In this document: piece after piece, positions 1-7,639 of the stretch
Position numbering within the stretch: the first letter of the stretch is position 1
How the letters are laid out: each line of letters begins with the position of its first letter
DNA from: JAGPCK01 sp041675505
Lineage (GTDB): Bacteria > Bacteroidota > Bacteroidia > UKL13-3
Direction of reading: 5' to 3'
NCBI GenBank assembly: GCA_041675505.1
Contig: JBAYTR010000004.1
Span: forward strand, 186,001 to 250,000
DNA length: 64,000 nt
The notes under the pieces: generated by a model
Told to the model about the DNA's origin: nothing
Database searches by the model: none
What the model saw: the letters and a program-made list of their open reading frames with translations, nothing else
Position numbers and translations under genes: made by a program

Positions 1-755
1 ATATTTTGTTTGGAGAATTATTATCACTGGCAGGTGTTCTTCCGCTTCCACCTTACCTTAACCGCGAAGCCACCGAAACAGATGTACAACGTTACCAAAC
101 CGTTTACGCACGTGAAGATGGTTCAGTAGCTGCCCCCACAGCCGGCCTGCACTTTACCCCTCAGGTACTGGAACAACTTTCTTCAGCACACCACACAGTA
201 AACTATGTTACCCTGCATGTGGGTGCAGGTACATTTAAGCCTGTTAAATCTGCTACTATGGAAGGCCACCACATGCACAATGAAAGGTTTCAGGTAAACA
301 AAAGTGTGTTGGAAAATCTTATCAACTCCCATTTCCAAAAAACGGTTGCTGTAGGTACTACCTCGCTTCGTACTCTGGAAAGCCTGTATTGGTTCGGAGT
401 AAACTTGCTTTTGGGTAAAAAGACCAACTTACAGGAAATACGCATAGGCCAATGGGAACCATACGAAAGCGTGGGACATTATACTTTACCAGAGAGTATT
501 GAGGCAATTATCAGGCAAATGGAAAGTGAGCAAACTGATTCAATCAGCGGGGAAACACAACTGCTTATAGCACCAGGCTACCAATTCAGGGTTGTTGATG
601 GAATAGTCACTAATTTCCACCAACCCGGCAGTACCTTGTTGTTACTAATTGCAGCCTTTATTGGCAAAAATTGGGAGAAAGTTTATTCAGAAGCGTTGAC
701 TAAGGAATACCGTTTTTTGAGTTATGGTGACAGTTCCTTGCTGTGGCGGGAATAA
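1..755 (+). CDS. queA: S-adenosylmethionine:tRNA ribosyltransferase-isomerase, 5' part missing
   Basis: QueA transfers and isomerises the ribosyl part of S-adenosylmethionine onto preQ1-modified tRNA, giving epoxyqueuosine in the queuosine pathway. About 250 C-terminal residues are visible, with the family motifs APTAGLHFT, VTLHVGAGTFKPV, VGTTSLRTLES and TNFHQPGSTLLLL. The family is usually 340-410 residues, so the N-terminal part lies outside the window. The frame is open through the first base, so the TTG near position 6 is not a start. QueE of the same pathway is encoded at 26.3 kb, too far away to be one operon. Confidence 0.95.
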   Translation, partial: ILFGELLSLAGVLPLPPYLNREATETDVQRYQTVYAREDGSVAAPTAGLHFTPQVLEQLSSAHHTVNYVTLHVGAGTFKPVKSATMEGHHMHNERFQVNKSVLENLINSHFQKTVAVGTTSLRTLESLYWFGVNLLLGKKTNLQEIRIGQWEPYESVGHYTLPESIEAIIRQMESEQTDSISGETQLLIAPGYQFRVVDGIVTNFHQPGSTLLLLIAAFIGKNWEKVYSEALTKEYRFLSYGDSSLLWRE

Positions 756-795
756 TCATATCCTGATTAATCCTTGAGAAAAACATCTCAAAAAT

Positions 796-810
796 ATAAT
801 TATCAATTAT
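796..810. promoter_or_regulatory. AT-rich palindrome, candidate Fur/PerR-type operator
   Basis: A perfect inverted repeat, ATAATT-ATC-AATTAT, lies upstream of the Fur-family gene. Its first 12 bases (ATAATTATCAAT) recur at 1001-1012, directly abutting the ATG at 1013. Fur and PerR bind AT-rich palindromes of this general type. Autoregulation is inferred from position only. Confidence 0.4.
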
Positions 811-919
811 TTTAATATCAATAAGTTAATATACATTAACCAAACCAGCACTGTAGGTTAAATCTGTCTCCTCATAACTGATAATCCTGTGCCTGCAATC
901 AGCTCCACAGACCTGATTC

Positions 920-948
920 TTTGAAAAATAATTTTGTAAATAGTTTTG
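920..948 (+). promoter_or_regulatory. Promoter of the fur-like/peroxiredoxin operon
   Basis: TTTG at 920-923, a 17-nt spacer, then TAGTTTTG at 941-948 matches the Bacteroidota -33/-7 consensus (TTTG, TAnnTTTG). Transcription would start near 952, giving a leader of about 60 nt. The -7 element is inside an 8-bp inverted repeat (AAATAGTT at 938-945, AACTATTT at 966-973) that could be a second operator. Confidence 0.65.
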
Positions 949-1012
949 TAAAATAAATAAAAAATAACTATTTTCGCTACATAAATATTCCCACATAAGA
1001 ATAATTATCAAT

Positions 1013-1618
1013 ATGGCAGGTAAGCGTCCTACTCCGGCTCAGGCTCAAGAGAAACTCAACGAACTGGGTTTGAAAATTACACATCCACGGATTGTGATTT
1101 ATAACGCGCTGCTTAATTTGAGAGATCATCCTACAGCAGAGAATATTTATAAGAACATCCACAAGCAAAACCCCAGCATTTCCTTAGGTACGGTGTATAA
1201 AACGCTAGAGACCTTTTGTAACATCGGGCTCATCAATAAAGTAAAATCTGCTGAAGATAAGGTACGTTATGACATTCGTACTGACAACCACAACCACCTC
1301 TATTGCACCCGAACTGACAGGATTATTGACCTATACGATGAGGAACTGAAAAAAGTAATAGAAAAGTTTTTTGCCAAAAACCAGCTGAACAATTTTAAGG
1401 TCAATGAAGTTCAGTTACAAATAATGGGGGAAGTGATTAATGATGAGGTAGAGGAATTTTATGTGCTGCGTTCGGGCACAGAAATTGAAGAAGAGGAAAA
1501 CCCGGAAGTAACCGAAACACCAAGTGAACCTAAACCCAAAAAAGCACCGGTAGAGAAATCAAAAGCTAAAAAACCGGCACATGATGTTCCGCCACCCAAC
1601 CAATTGTCTATTCTTTAA
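1013..1618 (+). CDS. Fur/PerR-family transcriptional repressor with charged C-terminal tail
   Basis: The first ~145 residues are a Fur-family winged helix (ALLNLRDHPTAENIYKNI, SLGTVYKTLETF) followed by the dimerisation domain. The metal-binding stretch HNHLYC keeps the regulatory-site histidines. The structural-zinc CxxC pairs typical of Fur/PerR are missing: the first reads CTRT and the second is absent. A tail of about 50 residues, acidic and then Lys/Pro-rich, follows; the family usually ends near 150-160 residues. The gene lies 19 nt upstream of a peroxiredoxin, so a PerR-like peroxide sensor is the likely role. AT-rich repeats around its promoter suggest autoregulation. Which metal or oxidant it senses cannot be read from the sequence. 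Confidence 0.88.
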   Translation: MAGKRPTPAQAQEKLNELGLKITHPRIVIYNALLNLRDHPTAENIYKNIHKQNPSISLGTVYKTLETFCNIGLINKVKSAEDKVRYDIRTDNHNHLYCTRTDRIIDLYDEELKKVIEKFFAKNQLNNFKVNEVQLQIMGEVINDEVEEFYVLRSGTEIEEEENPEVTETPSEPKPKKAPVEKSKAKKPAHDVPPPNQLSIL

Positions 1619-1637
1619 AATTTAATTTGATTTATAT

Positions 1638-2285
1638 ATGACCATGTTAGTAGGAAAAAAAGCCCCCTCATTTACAGCCGCAGCGGTAGTAAACGGAGGT
1701 GACTTTGTTGACAGTTTTTCATTAGAGCAATACGTAGGCAAAAAACACGTGGTGTTCTTTTTCTATCCTTTGGATTTCACTTTTGTGTGTCCAACCGAAA
1801 TTATCGCTTTCCAAAAGCGAATAGCTGATTTTGAGGCCCGTAACGTAGCCGTTGTAGGGTGCTCCATTGATTCTAAATTCTCTCACTGGGCTTGGTTAAA
1901 CACCCCCGTTGATAAAGGCGGTATTCAGGGTGTTAAGTTCCCGCTGGTAGCTGATGTGAACAAAACCATCGCAGCTAACTTCGGAGTATTAGCCGGTTAT
2001 TACGATTACGATGAAAACATGCAGTTGGTATTCAACAGCGACAAAGGTGATGATGCCGTAGCGTATCGCGGTTTGTTCCTGATTGACAAAAATGGCATGG
2101 TTCGCCACCAGGTGGTAAATGATTTACCGCTGGGACGTAGCGTAGATGAAGCCCTGCGCATAGTTGACGCCCTTCAGTTTAATGAAGAAAACGGTGAAGT
2201 TTGTCCTGCTGACTGGGAAAAAGGTCAGGAAGGAATGAAAGCTGATGCCGCTGGCGTTGCCTCTTATTTAGCCAAACACCAATAA
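1638..2285 (+). CDS. 2-Cys peroxiredoxin (AhpC/TSA family)
   Basis: This cytosolic thiol peroxidase reduces H2O2 and organic hydroperoxides. The peroxidatic cysteine is in DFTFVCPTE (about residue 50). The resolving cysteine is in GEVCPADW near residue 190, as in typical 2-Cys enzymes of the Prx1/AhpC group. At 215 residues it is full length. Two in-frame ATGs (1638 and 1644) are possible starts. It probably shares the promoter of the Fur-like gene, and a strong terminator follows. No AhpF-type reductase lies nearby, so thioredoxin is the likely donor. Confidence 0.95.
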   Translation: MTMLVGKKAPSFTAAAVVNGGDFVDSFSLEQYVGKKHVVFFFYPLDFTFVCPTEIIAFQKRIADFEARNVAVVGCSIDSKFSHWAWLNTPVDKGGIQGVKFPLVADVNKTIAANFGVLAGYYDYDENMQLVFNSDKGDDAVAYRGLFLIDKNGMVRHQVVNDLPLGRSVDEALRIVDALQFNEENGEVCPADWEKGQEGMKADAAGVASYLAKHQ

Positions 2286-2323
2286 GTTTATAGCCAAACT
2301 TGAGTGTTTGGGTTTGATGAAAG

Positions 2324-2353
2324 AAAACCCTCCTATACGGAGGGTTTTTCTTT
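2324..2353 (+). terminator. Intrinsic terminator after the peroxiredoxin gene
   Basis: A 10-bp stem (AAAACCCTCC at 2324-2333, GGAGGGTTTT at 2339-2348) with a 5-nt loop is followed by a T-rich run. Confidence 0.85.
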
Positions 2354-2477
2354 TTATAGAGCTTTAGTAAATTATCAGCACCCGCCCTTAACCATAGAAC
2401 TTATCAAAATACGTAATTAGTGGTACTGCATCATACAGTGTGTGAAGTTAGATTCGTACAACAAAAACTTACACCAT

Positions 2478-3383
2478 ATGAAAAAAATACTTACCCTCTT
2501 AGTATCCGCTTGCTCAGGCTTGGTTGCTTTTGCCCAACCTCAGCTAAAAAGTAACAACCTTACCATCGGAGATGAATTCAGCCTCTACTCCATTACCAAC
2601 ATCAGCCCATCCAGTTTGGCAACAGCCGGAGCAAATAAAAGCTGGAGCATAGTTGCCGGTACCTCTGCTCTGGCAGGAAGCATACGTTTTATGGATCCCT
2701 CAGCAACCCCGTTTGGTGCTTTATATACCGATGCCAATTTTGCCTTTCGTGTTATATTGGGTACTGATACCGTATTTCATCTGTTTAAAAACTCCGCAGC
2801 CGGACTGGAAGAGGTAGCCACCGATTTAGGCACAGGCAGTTCGCCCGATATTTTTCTATCTTACCGTACCCTGTTACCGGCAACATTTAATTTTAACGAC
2901 AGTATTGCTGATAGCTATCAAAAACAAGGCGGACCCGCATCTGTAGCTTACGTAAAATACGATGCCTGGGGAACATTAACCACCGCTGATTCCAGTTACA
3001 GCAATTTGGGCCGTACGTATAGGTACGATACGCAAAGCAATACCAATGTAATCTGGTGGACCAACAATGGCAGAACTCCTATAATGTTGTATGACGGTTA
3101 TATGCTGCTATATTGGAAAAAGAAGCCTTCCACCCCAACAAGTACTGAACAGGTAAATACAAGCAATCAGGTAACGTTGTACCCTAATCCGGCAAATAAC
3201 CTGCTGCACATCATTTGCACTACCCCTGTTGATGAAATAGAAATTACCGATATGCAAGGCAAACAAGTGCAAAAAACATGGAGCCAAAAAACTATTGATG
3301 TCAGTGCTTTAAAAAGCGGCATGTATCTGGTAAAAGTTACTTCTAACCATCAGGTAAGCATAAGTAAATTTCAAAAGCAGTAA
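2478..3383 (+). CDS. Secreted protein with T9SS type A C-terminal sorting domain
   Basis: The start at 2478 is chosen because it begins a signal peptide directly (MKKILTLLVSAC...VAFAQ); an upstream in-frame start at 2442 would add 12 polar residues. The central ~200 residues are a beta-rich domain that I do not recognise. The last ~75 residues form a T9SS type A domain, with VTLYPNPANNLLHI at its start and GMYLVKV near the end. The protein is predicted to cross the outer membrane by T9SS and be surface-attached or released. Its specific function is unknown. Confidence 0.85.
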   Translation: MKKILTLLVSACSGLVAFAQPQLKSNNLTIGDEFSLYSITNISPSSLATAGANKSWSIVAGTSALAGSIRFMDPSATPFGALYTDANFAFRVILGTDTVFHLFKNSAAGLEEVATDLGTGSSPDIFLSYRTLLPATFNFNDSIADSYQKQGGPASVAYVKYDAWGTLTTADSSYSNLGRTYRYDTQSNTNVIWWTNNGRTPIMLYDGYMLLYWKKKPSTPTSTEQVNTSNQVTLYPNPANNLLHIICTTPVDEIEITDMQGKQVQKTWSQKTIDVSALKSGMYLVKVTSNHQVSISKFQKQ

Positions 3384-3600
3384 ACAAACCGCCCGCACCC
3401 ATCCGAGCATTTCAACCCACACACATTGCTTACCTTTAATTTGTTGTTCATCTATTAAAAAAAGTTATGTTTGTTGTAGTTGATTACGATCGGCTACCAT
3501 GTTAAGCGATAGTGCATTTGCGCTATCGCTTTCCTATTTAGTACAACTCCTCTGTTTGGCATAGTTTTAGGAAACACCTCTCCTACTAAACCCTACCACT
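3384..3600. other. Intergenic region upstream of cas1
   Basis: This 217-bp gap holds hairpin repeat A (3471-3546). No convincing -33/-7 pair for cas1 was found; TAGTTTTA at 3563-3570 is a weak -7 candidate without a good -33. Confidence 0.6.
3471..3546 (+). repeat. 76-bp hairpin direct repeat, copy A (left flank of CRISPR locus)
   Basis: It matches 12957-13032 at 69 of 76 positions in the same orientation, including 42 identical bases in a row (3499-3540). The core is a 9-bp inverted repeat, AAGCGATAG (3504-3512) and CTATCGCTT (3523-3531), with a 10-nt loop. It lies 54 bp before cas1. The other copy is just beyond tracrRNA, so the pair brackets the whole CRISPR-Cas locus. Confidence 0.9.
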
Positions 3601-4515
3601 ATGATCAAACGCACCCTGTACTTTGGCAATCCTGCCTACCTTAAACTTCGCAACGAACAATTAGAAATTAACCTGCCCGGTGCTGACGGAATGGATAAAC
3701 TGGTTGGCAATACTATACCTATTGAGGATATAGGACTGGTTATTCTTGACCACAGCCAACTAACCGTTACACATGCCTTATTGGGTAAATTACTTGAAAA
3801 CAATGTAGCTGTAATTACCTGTAATGCTACCCACCACCCTGCCGGCTTATTGTTGCCCTTAGATGTAAATACATTACAGCAGCAACGTTTTACCGACCAG
3901 ATTAATGCCAGTGAACCTCTCAAAAAACAACTTTGGCAACAAACCATAAAAGCCAAAATACGTAACCAAGCTGCATTACTCGAGAAGTGTGGTATAAATG
4001 CCCAAACCATGCGCATTTGGAGCAACGAGGTAACCTCTGGCGATGCACAAAACCACGAGGCACGTGCGGCTGCTTTCTATTGGAAAAATCTTTTTGAACC
4101 CTATGTAAAAGACTTTATCAGAGGACGGTTTGAAGCTTACCCCAACAGTTTACTCAATTATGGTTATGCCATTTTAAGAGCAACTGTTGCACGCGGGTTG
4201 GTTGGTAGTGGCCTGTTGCCTACACTTGGCATACACCACGGCAATAAATACAATGCCTATTGTTTGGCCGATGATATTATGGAGCCTTTTCGTCCTTTTG
4301 TTGATGAACTGGTGTGGCAATTGGTAAAGCTACATCCACACAAAGAAGTGGAACTGGATAAAGCCACTAAGCAACACCTGCTGCAAATACCTGCTTTGGA
4401 TATTGTAATGGACGGACAACGCAGCCCGCTTATGGTGGCCCTGCAACGTACTACCAGCTCATTGGCCAAATGTTACAGCGGTGAACTTCGCAAATTGACC
4501 TACCCTGAACTTTAG
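3601..4515 (+). CDS. cas1: CRISPR-associated endonuclease Cas1 (type II)
   Basis: Cas1 is the integrase that, with Cas2, inserts new spacers at the array. At 304 residues it has the normal type II length. The N-terminal beta domain (MIKRTLYFGNPAYLKLRNEQ) is followed by the helical catalytic domain. Visible candidates for the metal-binding residues are Glu153 (HEARAAAFYW), His213 (GIHHGNKYN) and Glu228 (DDIMEPFRP). cas2 follows after 3 nt, so the two are cotranscribed and probably co-translated. No csn2 or cas4 is present, which fits subtype II-C. cas9 is about 4 kb downstream on the opposite strand, unlike the usual cas9-cas1-cas2 operon. Confidence 0.97.
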   Translation: MIKRTLYFGNPAYLKLRNEQLEINLPGADGMDKLVGNTIPIEDIGLVILDHSQLTVTHALLGKLLENNVAVITCNATHHPAGLLLPLDVNTLQQQRFTDQINASEPLKKQLWQQTIKAKIRNQAALLEKCGINAQTMRIWSNEVTSGDAQNHEARAAAFYWKNLFEPYVKDFIRGRFEAYPNSLLNYGYAILRATVARGLVGSGLLPTLGIHHGNKYNAYCLADDIMEPFRPFVDELVWQLVKLHPHKEVELDKATKQHLLQIPALDIVMDGQRSPLMVALQRTTSSLAKCYSGELRKLTYPEL

Positions 4516-4518
4516 TTT

Positions 4519-4848
4519 ATGCACCTTAATGAATATCGCATTATGTGGGTATTGGTATTTTTTGACTTACCAACGGAAACAAGCACCGAACGTAAGATTT
4601 ATGCCCGTTTCAGAAAAGAGCTGATGGGTGACGGATTTCAAATGTTTCAATTTTCTATTTACGTAAGGCATTGCGCCAGCCGCGAAAATGCCGATGTACA
4701 CATTAAGCGCACTAAATCTAAGTTACCCGAAAAGGGGCACGTGGGTATTTTATGCATTACCGATAAGCAGTTTGGCATGATGGAAATTTACTACGGCAAA
4801 AAACAGTCTGAACTTCCTATACCCGTGCAGCAACTGGAATTATTCTGA
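4519..4848 (+). CDS. cas2: CRISPR-associated protein Cas2
   Basis: This 109-residue protein has the ferredoxin-like Cas2 fold signature: strand MWVLVFFDLP with the conserved Asp at about residue 16, YARFRKELMGDGFQMFQFSIYVR, and the C-terminal strand VGILCITDKQFGMMEIYYG. Cas2 bridges two Cas1 dimers in the spacer-acquisition complex. The start at 4519 is 3 nt after the cas1 stop codon. The first CRISPR repeat is 126 bp downstream, beyond a strong hairpin. Confidence 0.96.
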   Translation: MHLNEYRIMWVLVFFDLPTETSTERKIYARFRKELMGDGFQMFQFSIYVRHCASRENADVHIKRTKSKLPEKGHVGILCITDKQFGMMEIYYGKKQSELPIPVQQLELF

Positions 4849-4873
4849 GCTTACCCTTGGCAATAAAATAAAA

Positions 4874-4907
4874 AAATCCTGAGCCGGTAAAGTACGGCTC
4901 AGGATTT
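4874..4907 (-). terminator. Terminator between array and cas2, best on the - strand
   Basis: A perfect 13-bp stem (AAATCCTGAGCCG at 4874-4886, CGGCTCAGGATTT at 4895-4907) has an 8-nt loop. On the - strand the stem runs straight into a T-rich tract, so it would stop crRNA transcription coming leftward through the array. It may also terminate cas1-cas2 on +, where the T-run is 13 nt further on. Confidence 0.8.
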
Positions 4908-4974
4908 CAATTCATTTTTTTAATCCTAGTTTTTGATGTAAAAGCAGTAGCATCAAGGCTTTTGCGCTGGGTGA

Positions 4975-6171
4975 ACTGTTTACAATACTACTAAGAACTC
5001 AATTTGAAAGCAAATCACAACCGTAACCAAGTAGGTGTTTCATCTATATCACTGTTTACAATACTACTAAGAACTCAATTTGAAAGCAAATCACAACTAT
5101 AACGCCTCCGAAGCTTGCAGCGGTTTCACTGTTTACAATACTACTAAGAACTCAATTTGAAAGCAAATCACAACTACAAAGGTATTTCTTTTGGTTTGAA
5201 CTCCACTGTTTACAATACTACTAAGAACTCAATTTGAAAGCAAATCACAACTTCGAGTGCGTTGTGGCTCCGGCTGAACAGACTGTTTACAATACTACTA
5301 AGAACTCAATTTGAAAGCAAATCACAACTAATCTTGAAATTTGGAAAGTTGCCATTTGACTGTTTACAATACTACTAAGAACTCAATTTGAAAGCAAATC
5401 ACAACAACGTACTAAACTTATACCGCTTACCACCACTGTTTACAATACTACTAAGAACTCAATTTGAAAGCAAATCACAACGTTTATCTCAAGTGTATCT
5501 ATTTTCATGGACTGTTTACAATACTACTAAGAACTCAATTTGAAAGCAAATCACAACTGTCTATACATTATCAATTCCCATGCCACAACTGTTTACAATA
5601 CTACTAAGAACTCAATTTGAAAGCAAATCACAACTTTGTGTTCACTTCTGTACATTCTTCCATTACTGTTTACAATACTACTAAGAACTCAATTTGAAAG
5701 CAAATCACAACTGAAAGTCCGATTGGTGCATTTGTTCCCGACTGTTTACAATACTACTAAGAACTCAATTTGAAAGCAAATCACAACTTCGCATTCGTGC
5801 AGTTGCAATAGGTGCACACTGTTTACAATACTACTAAGAACTCAATTTGAAAGCAAATCACAACTCAAAATTGATAGTTGCCTTAGGTGGTGAACTGTTT
5901 ACAATACTACTAAGAACTCAATTTGAAAGCAAATCACAACGAAGATGACTGGCGCCTTATTGTAAAAACACTGTTTACAATACTACTAAGAACTCAATTT
6001 GAAAGCAAATCACAACCTTCCAATCTCATAGCACGAATGGCAATACAACTGTTTACAATACTACTAAGAACTCAATTTGAAAGCAAATCACAACACCGGC
6101 CTTATTGTGATCCCGCTGGTATTCACTGTTTACAATACTACTAAGAACTCAATTTGAAAGCAAATCACAAC
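4975..6171 (-). CRISPR. Type II-C CRISPR array, 16 repeats and 15 spacers
   Basis: Sixteen identical 47-bp repeats (4975-5021, 5051-5097 and on to 6125-6171) are separated by 15 different spacers of 29-31 bp. On the - strand the repeat begins GTTGTGATTTGC and ends GTAAACAGT. Its first half is complementary to the anti-repeat of the tracrRNA at 12861-12887, so the - strand is the crRNA strand. Within each repeat, read on -, TTTG is followed after 20 nt by TAGTATTG, one base from the Bacteroidota -7 consensus. Each repeat could therefore start its own crRNA, as shown for Neisseria type II-C arrays. The perfect repeats indicate a recently active array; no spacer was seen to match elsewhere in this window by eye. 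Confidence 0.98.
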
Positions 6172-6191
6172 GTGGTTGGCCAAACACCATT

Positions 6192-6223
6192 TTGGATGAT
6201 GAGGAATAGTTTTTGTATATTTG
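6192..6223 (+). promoter_or_regulatory. Promoter of the toxin-antitoxin operon
   Basis: TTG at 6192-6194, a 21-nt spacer, and TATATTTG at 6216-6223 fit the Bacteroidota consensus. The promoter begins 20 bp after the last repeat, and the predicted leader is about 14 nt. Confidence 0.65.
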
Positions 6224-6240
6224 TATTACAAAACAACATT

Positions 6241-6492
6241 ATGGCACTTGTAATAACCGGTAACAACAGAATTTCTGAAATGGTAGAAATTTTTGAAGAG
6301 CTTCCTGCCCAGGATCAGGAAACCATTTTAAACACCATCAAAAAATTACGTATGTTAATCATGGCGCAAAAAATTGATGCAGCTGTCGCCCGGGGCAAAA
6401 AAGCAAAAAACAAAGGCCTTACTGAACAGGAAATTGTAGATGAAGTAAACCAATACCGCAAGGAACGTGGCTACAAAGCATATAATATTTGA
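6241..6492 (+). CDS. Probable antitoxin of a PIN-domain toxin-antitoxin pair
   Basis: This 83-residue protein is predicted to be helical: MALVITGNNRISEMVEIF, then a helix ending in KKLRMLIMAQKID, a Lys-rich stretch, and LTEQEIVDEVNQYRKERG. The ATG at 6241 is used because a promoter sits just upstream and the longer frame runs back into the CRISPR repeat. Its 3' end overlaps the PIN toxin gene by 26 nt, the usual antitoxin-first coupling. No known DNA-binding motif is clear, so the antitoxin call rests on position and size. Confidence 0.7.
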   Translation: MALVITGNNRISEMVEIFEELPAQDQETILNTIKKLRMLIMAQKIDAAVARGKKAKNKGLTEQEIVDEVNQYRKERGYKAYNI

Positions 6493-6874
6493 TACCAATA
6501 CCTGGATTTCCTATTTCTATAATGGAAGCATTCAAATTATTGCCAACTTGGTTTATACCGGACGCATTATTATTTACACTACACCGCGCCAAATAGAAGA
6601 ACTTACCAGTGTACTGCATCGCCCTAAAATAAAAAAGAAGATTTTACTAACTGCTGATTTTTATACTAATTTTGTTTTACAGGTAGCACAGCTTACCACC
6701 ATTGATGAAAGATTTGACCGCCTGGCCGACCCCAACGATAACTACCTTGTTGATTTAGCATATACCGCAAAAGCGCACTACATTGTAAGTAGTGATAGGC
6801 ACTTGGCCAGTATTAAGCACATTGGAAAAATTCAAATACTATCATTATCCGCGTTTAAAATAAAATTCACCTAA
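6467..6874 (+). CDS. PIN-domain ribonuclease toxin
   Basis: At 135 residues this has the PIN_3/COG1569 pattern: FDTNTWISYF with the first catalytic Asp, an EEL acidic site after PRQIEELTSVL, DPNDNYLVDLAYTAKAHYIVSSDRHL with the last acidic residues, and ILSLSAF at the end. PIN toxins are Mg-dependent RNases held inactive by their partner. The start is a GTG inside the antitoxin gene, implying translational coupling. A 48-codon frame follows with no gap. The pair sits between the CRISPR array and cas9; whether it stabilises the locus is inference. Confidence 0.85.
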   Translation: MATKHIIFDTNTWISYFYNGSIQIIANLVYTGRIIIYTTPRQIEELTSVLHRPKIKKKILLTADFYTNFVLQVAQLTTIDERFDRLADPNDNYLVDLAYTAKAHYIVSSDRHLASIKHIGKIQILSLSAFKIKFT

Positions 6875-7021
6875 ATGGTTTTACATAGCCAACCTAAAAA
6901 CAAGGTGCCAAAAAAAAAGAAGGCTGAAAAATACATCGGTGCATTTGCTGATGATGACATAGGTAAGGAACCTTTTTTTCTAAATCCTTCCAAATTGAAA
7001 TCAAAGTTTAAAAATATTTAA
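6875..7021 (+). CDS. Small 48-residue ORF downstream of the PIN toxin
   Basis: The ATG follows the toxin TAA with no gap. The product is basic at both ends (PKNKVPKKKKAEKY, LKSKFKNI) with an acidic centre (GAFADDDIGKEPFF). I do not recognise a family. It may be a third member of the toxin-antitoxin operon or a chance frame; length and position are the only support. Confidence 0.4.
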   Translation: MVLHSQPKNKVPKKKKAEKYIGAFADDDIGKEPFFLNPSKLKSKFKNI

Positions 7022-7202
7022 ACTCCCATCACCATCCCGCCCGGTTAGCTGAGCAGGATTTTTGCTTATTCAAAGCCTCTATTTCCCTTTCAAATCTTGC
7101 TTACACCCGCTTGCAGCAACACGCACACCACTGTTTTTATTCCCCTTCAAATTGTGGTTAAATTTTAAAACCCAAATACGAAGATTATGAATCTCAAATT
7201 AA

Positions 7203-7233
7203 ACTGTTTACAATACTACTAAGAGCTTAATTT
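7203..7233 (-). repeat. Truncated, degenerate CRISPR repeat
   Basis: The first 22 bases match the array repeat exactly (the 3' end of the repeat in crRNA sense), then the match decays and is lost. The -7-like TAGTATTG on the - strand remains but the -33 TTTG is gone. It marks where the array once extended. Confidence 0.85.
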
Positions 7234-7315
7234 ATTATAAAGTATACTTTCTATAGGCACGCATGAGCCCTGCGGGATTGAAGCAAATAAAAGCTTTGTG
7301 TGAAGCCATAAAATA

Positions 7316-7442
7316 TAAAAAGCGACCAAGACCCTCGTTTGCCGGTTCAACCGGTACAGAATTCTCAATCGCTTTCCAAGACAAAGATACACATTAGTAT
7401 TAAAACGTACACGAGCACTTTAAGGGTTAAAAGCAATAACTA
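7316..7442. repeat. Imperfect ~130-bp direct repeat, copy 1
   Basis: It shares with copy 2 (7460-7592) the blocks AAAAGCGACCAAGACCCTCG and GGTACAGAATTCTCAATCGC, plus weaker similarity to the end. Both copies carry a short CCGG-based dyad. The origin is unknown. Confidence 0.75.
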
Positions 7443-7459
7443 TTTTGGAAAGCCCCAAA

Positions 7460-7592
7460 TAAAAAAGCGACCAAGACCCTCGTTGCCGGTGTGCCCGGTA
7501 CAGAATTCTCAATCGCCTTTCAATACAAAAATACATATTTCGTGTTAAAACCTACACATGAGCGCTTTGGTAGTTAAAACAATTACAATACT
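7460..7592. repeat. Imperfect ~130-bp direct repeat, copy 2
   Basis: This is the second copy of the repeat at 7316-7442, in the same orientation with several small indels. Confidence 0.75.
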
Positions 7593-7639
7593 ATGGCTTT
7601 CAAGAACAATAAGGATTGAGGAGCTATTGGTTTGATTAA

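Larger units (their letters stand above)
7022..7639. other. Gene-free, decayed region inside the CRISPR locus
   Basis: No gene is supported here. It holds a truncated CRISPR repeat (7203-7233) and two imperfect direct repeats of about 130 bp (7316-7442 and 7460-7592). The ORF at 7339-7548 arises from those repeats and is not a gene. Nothing recognisable is seen in 7022-7202. Confidence 0.6.

Noticed and set aside
5923..6144. Open reading frame across CRISPR repeats 13-16
   Set aside because: It encodes the repeat itself (the same peptide recurs every unit) and is an artefact of the array.
6154..6240. Upstream extension of the antitoxin frame
   Set aside because: It begins inside the last CRISPR repeat and contains the promoter; the ATG at 6241 is better.
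7339..7548. 69-codon frame with internal peptide repeats
   Set aside because: It is produced by the two ~130-bp direct repeats; there is no conserved domain or promoter.
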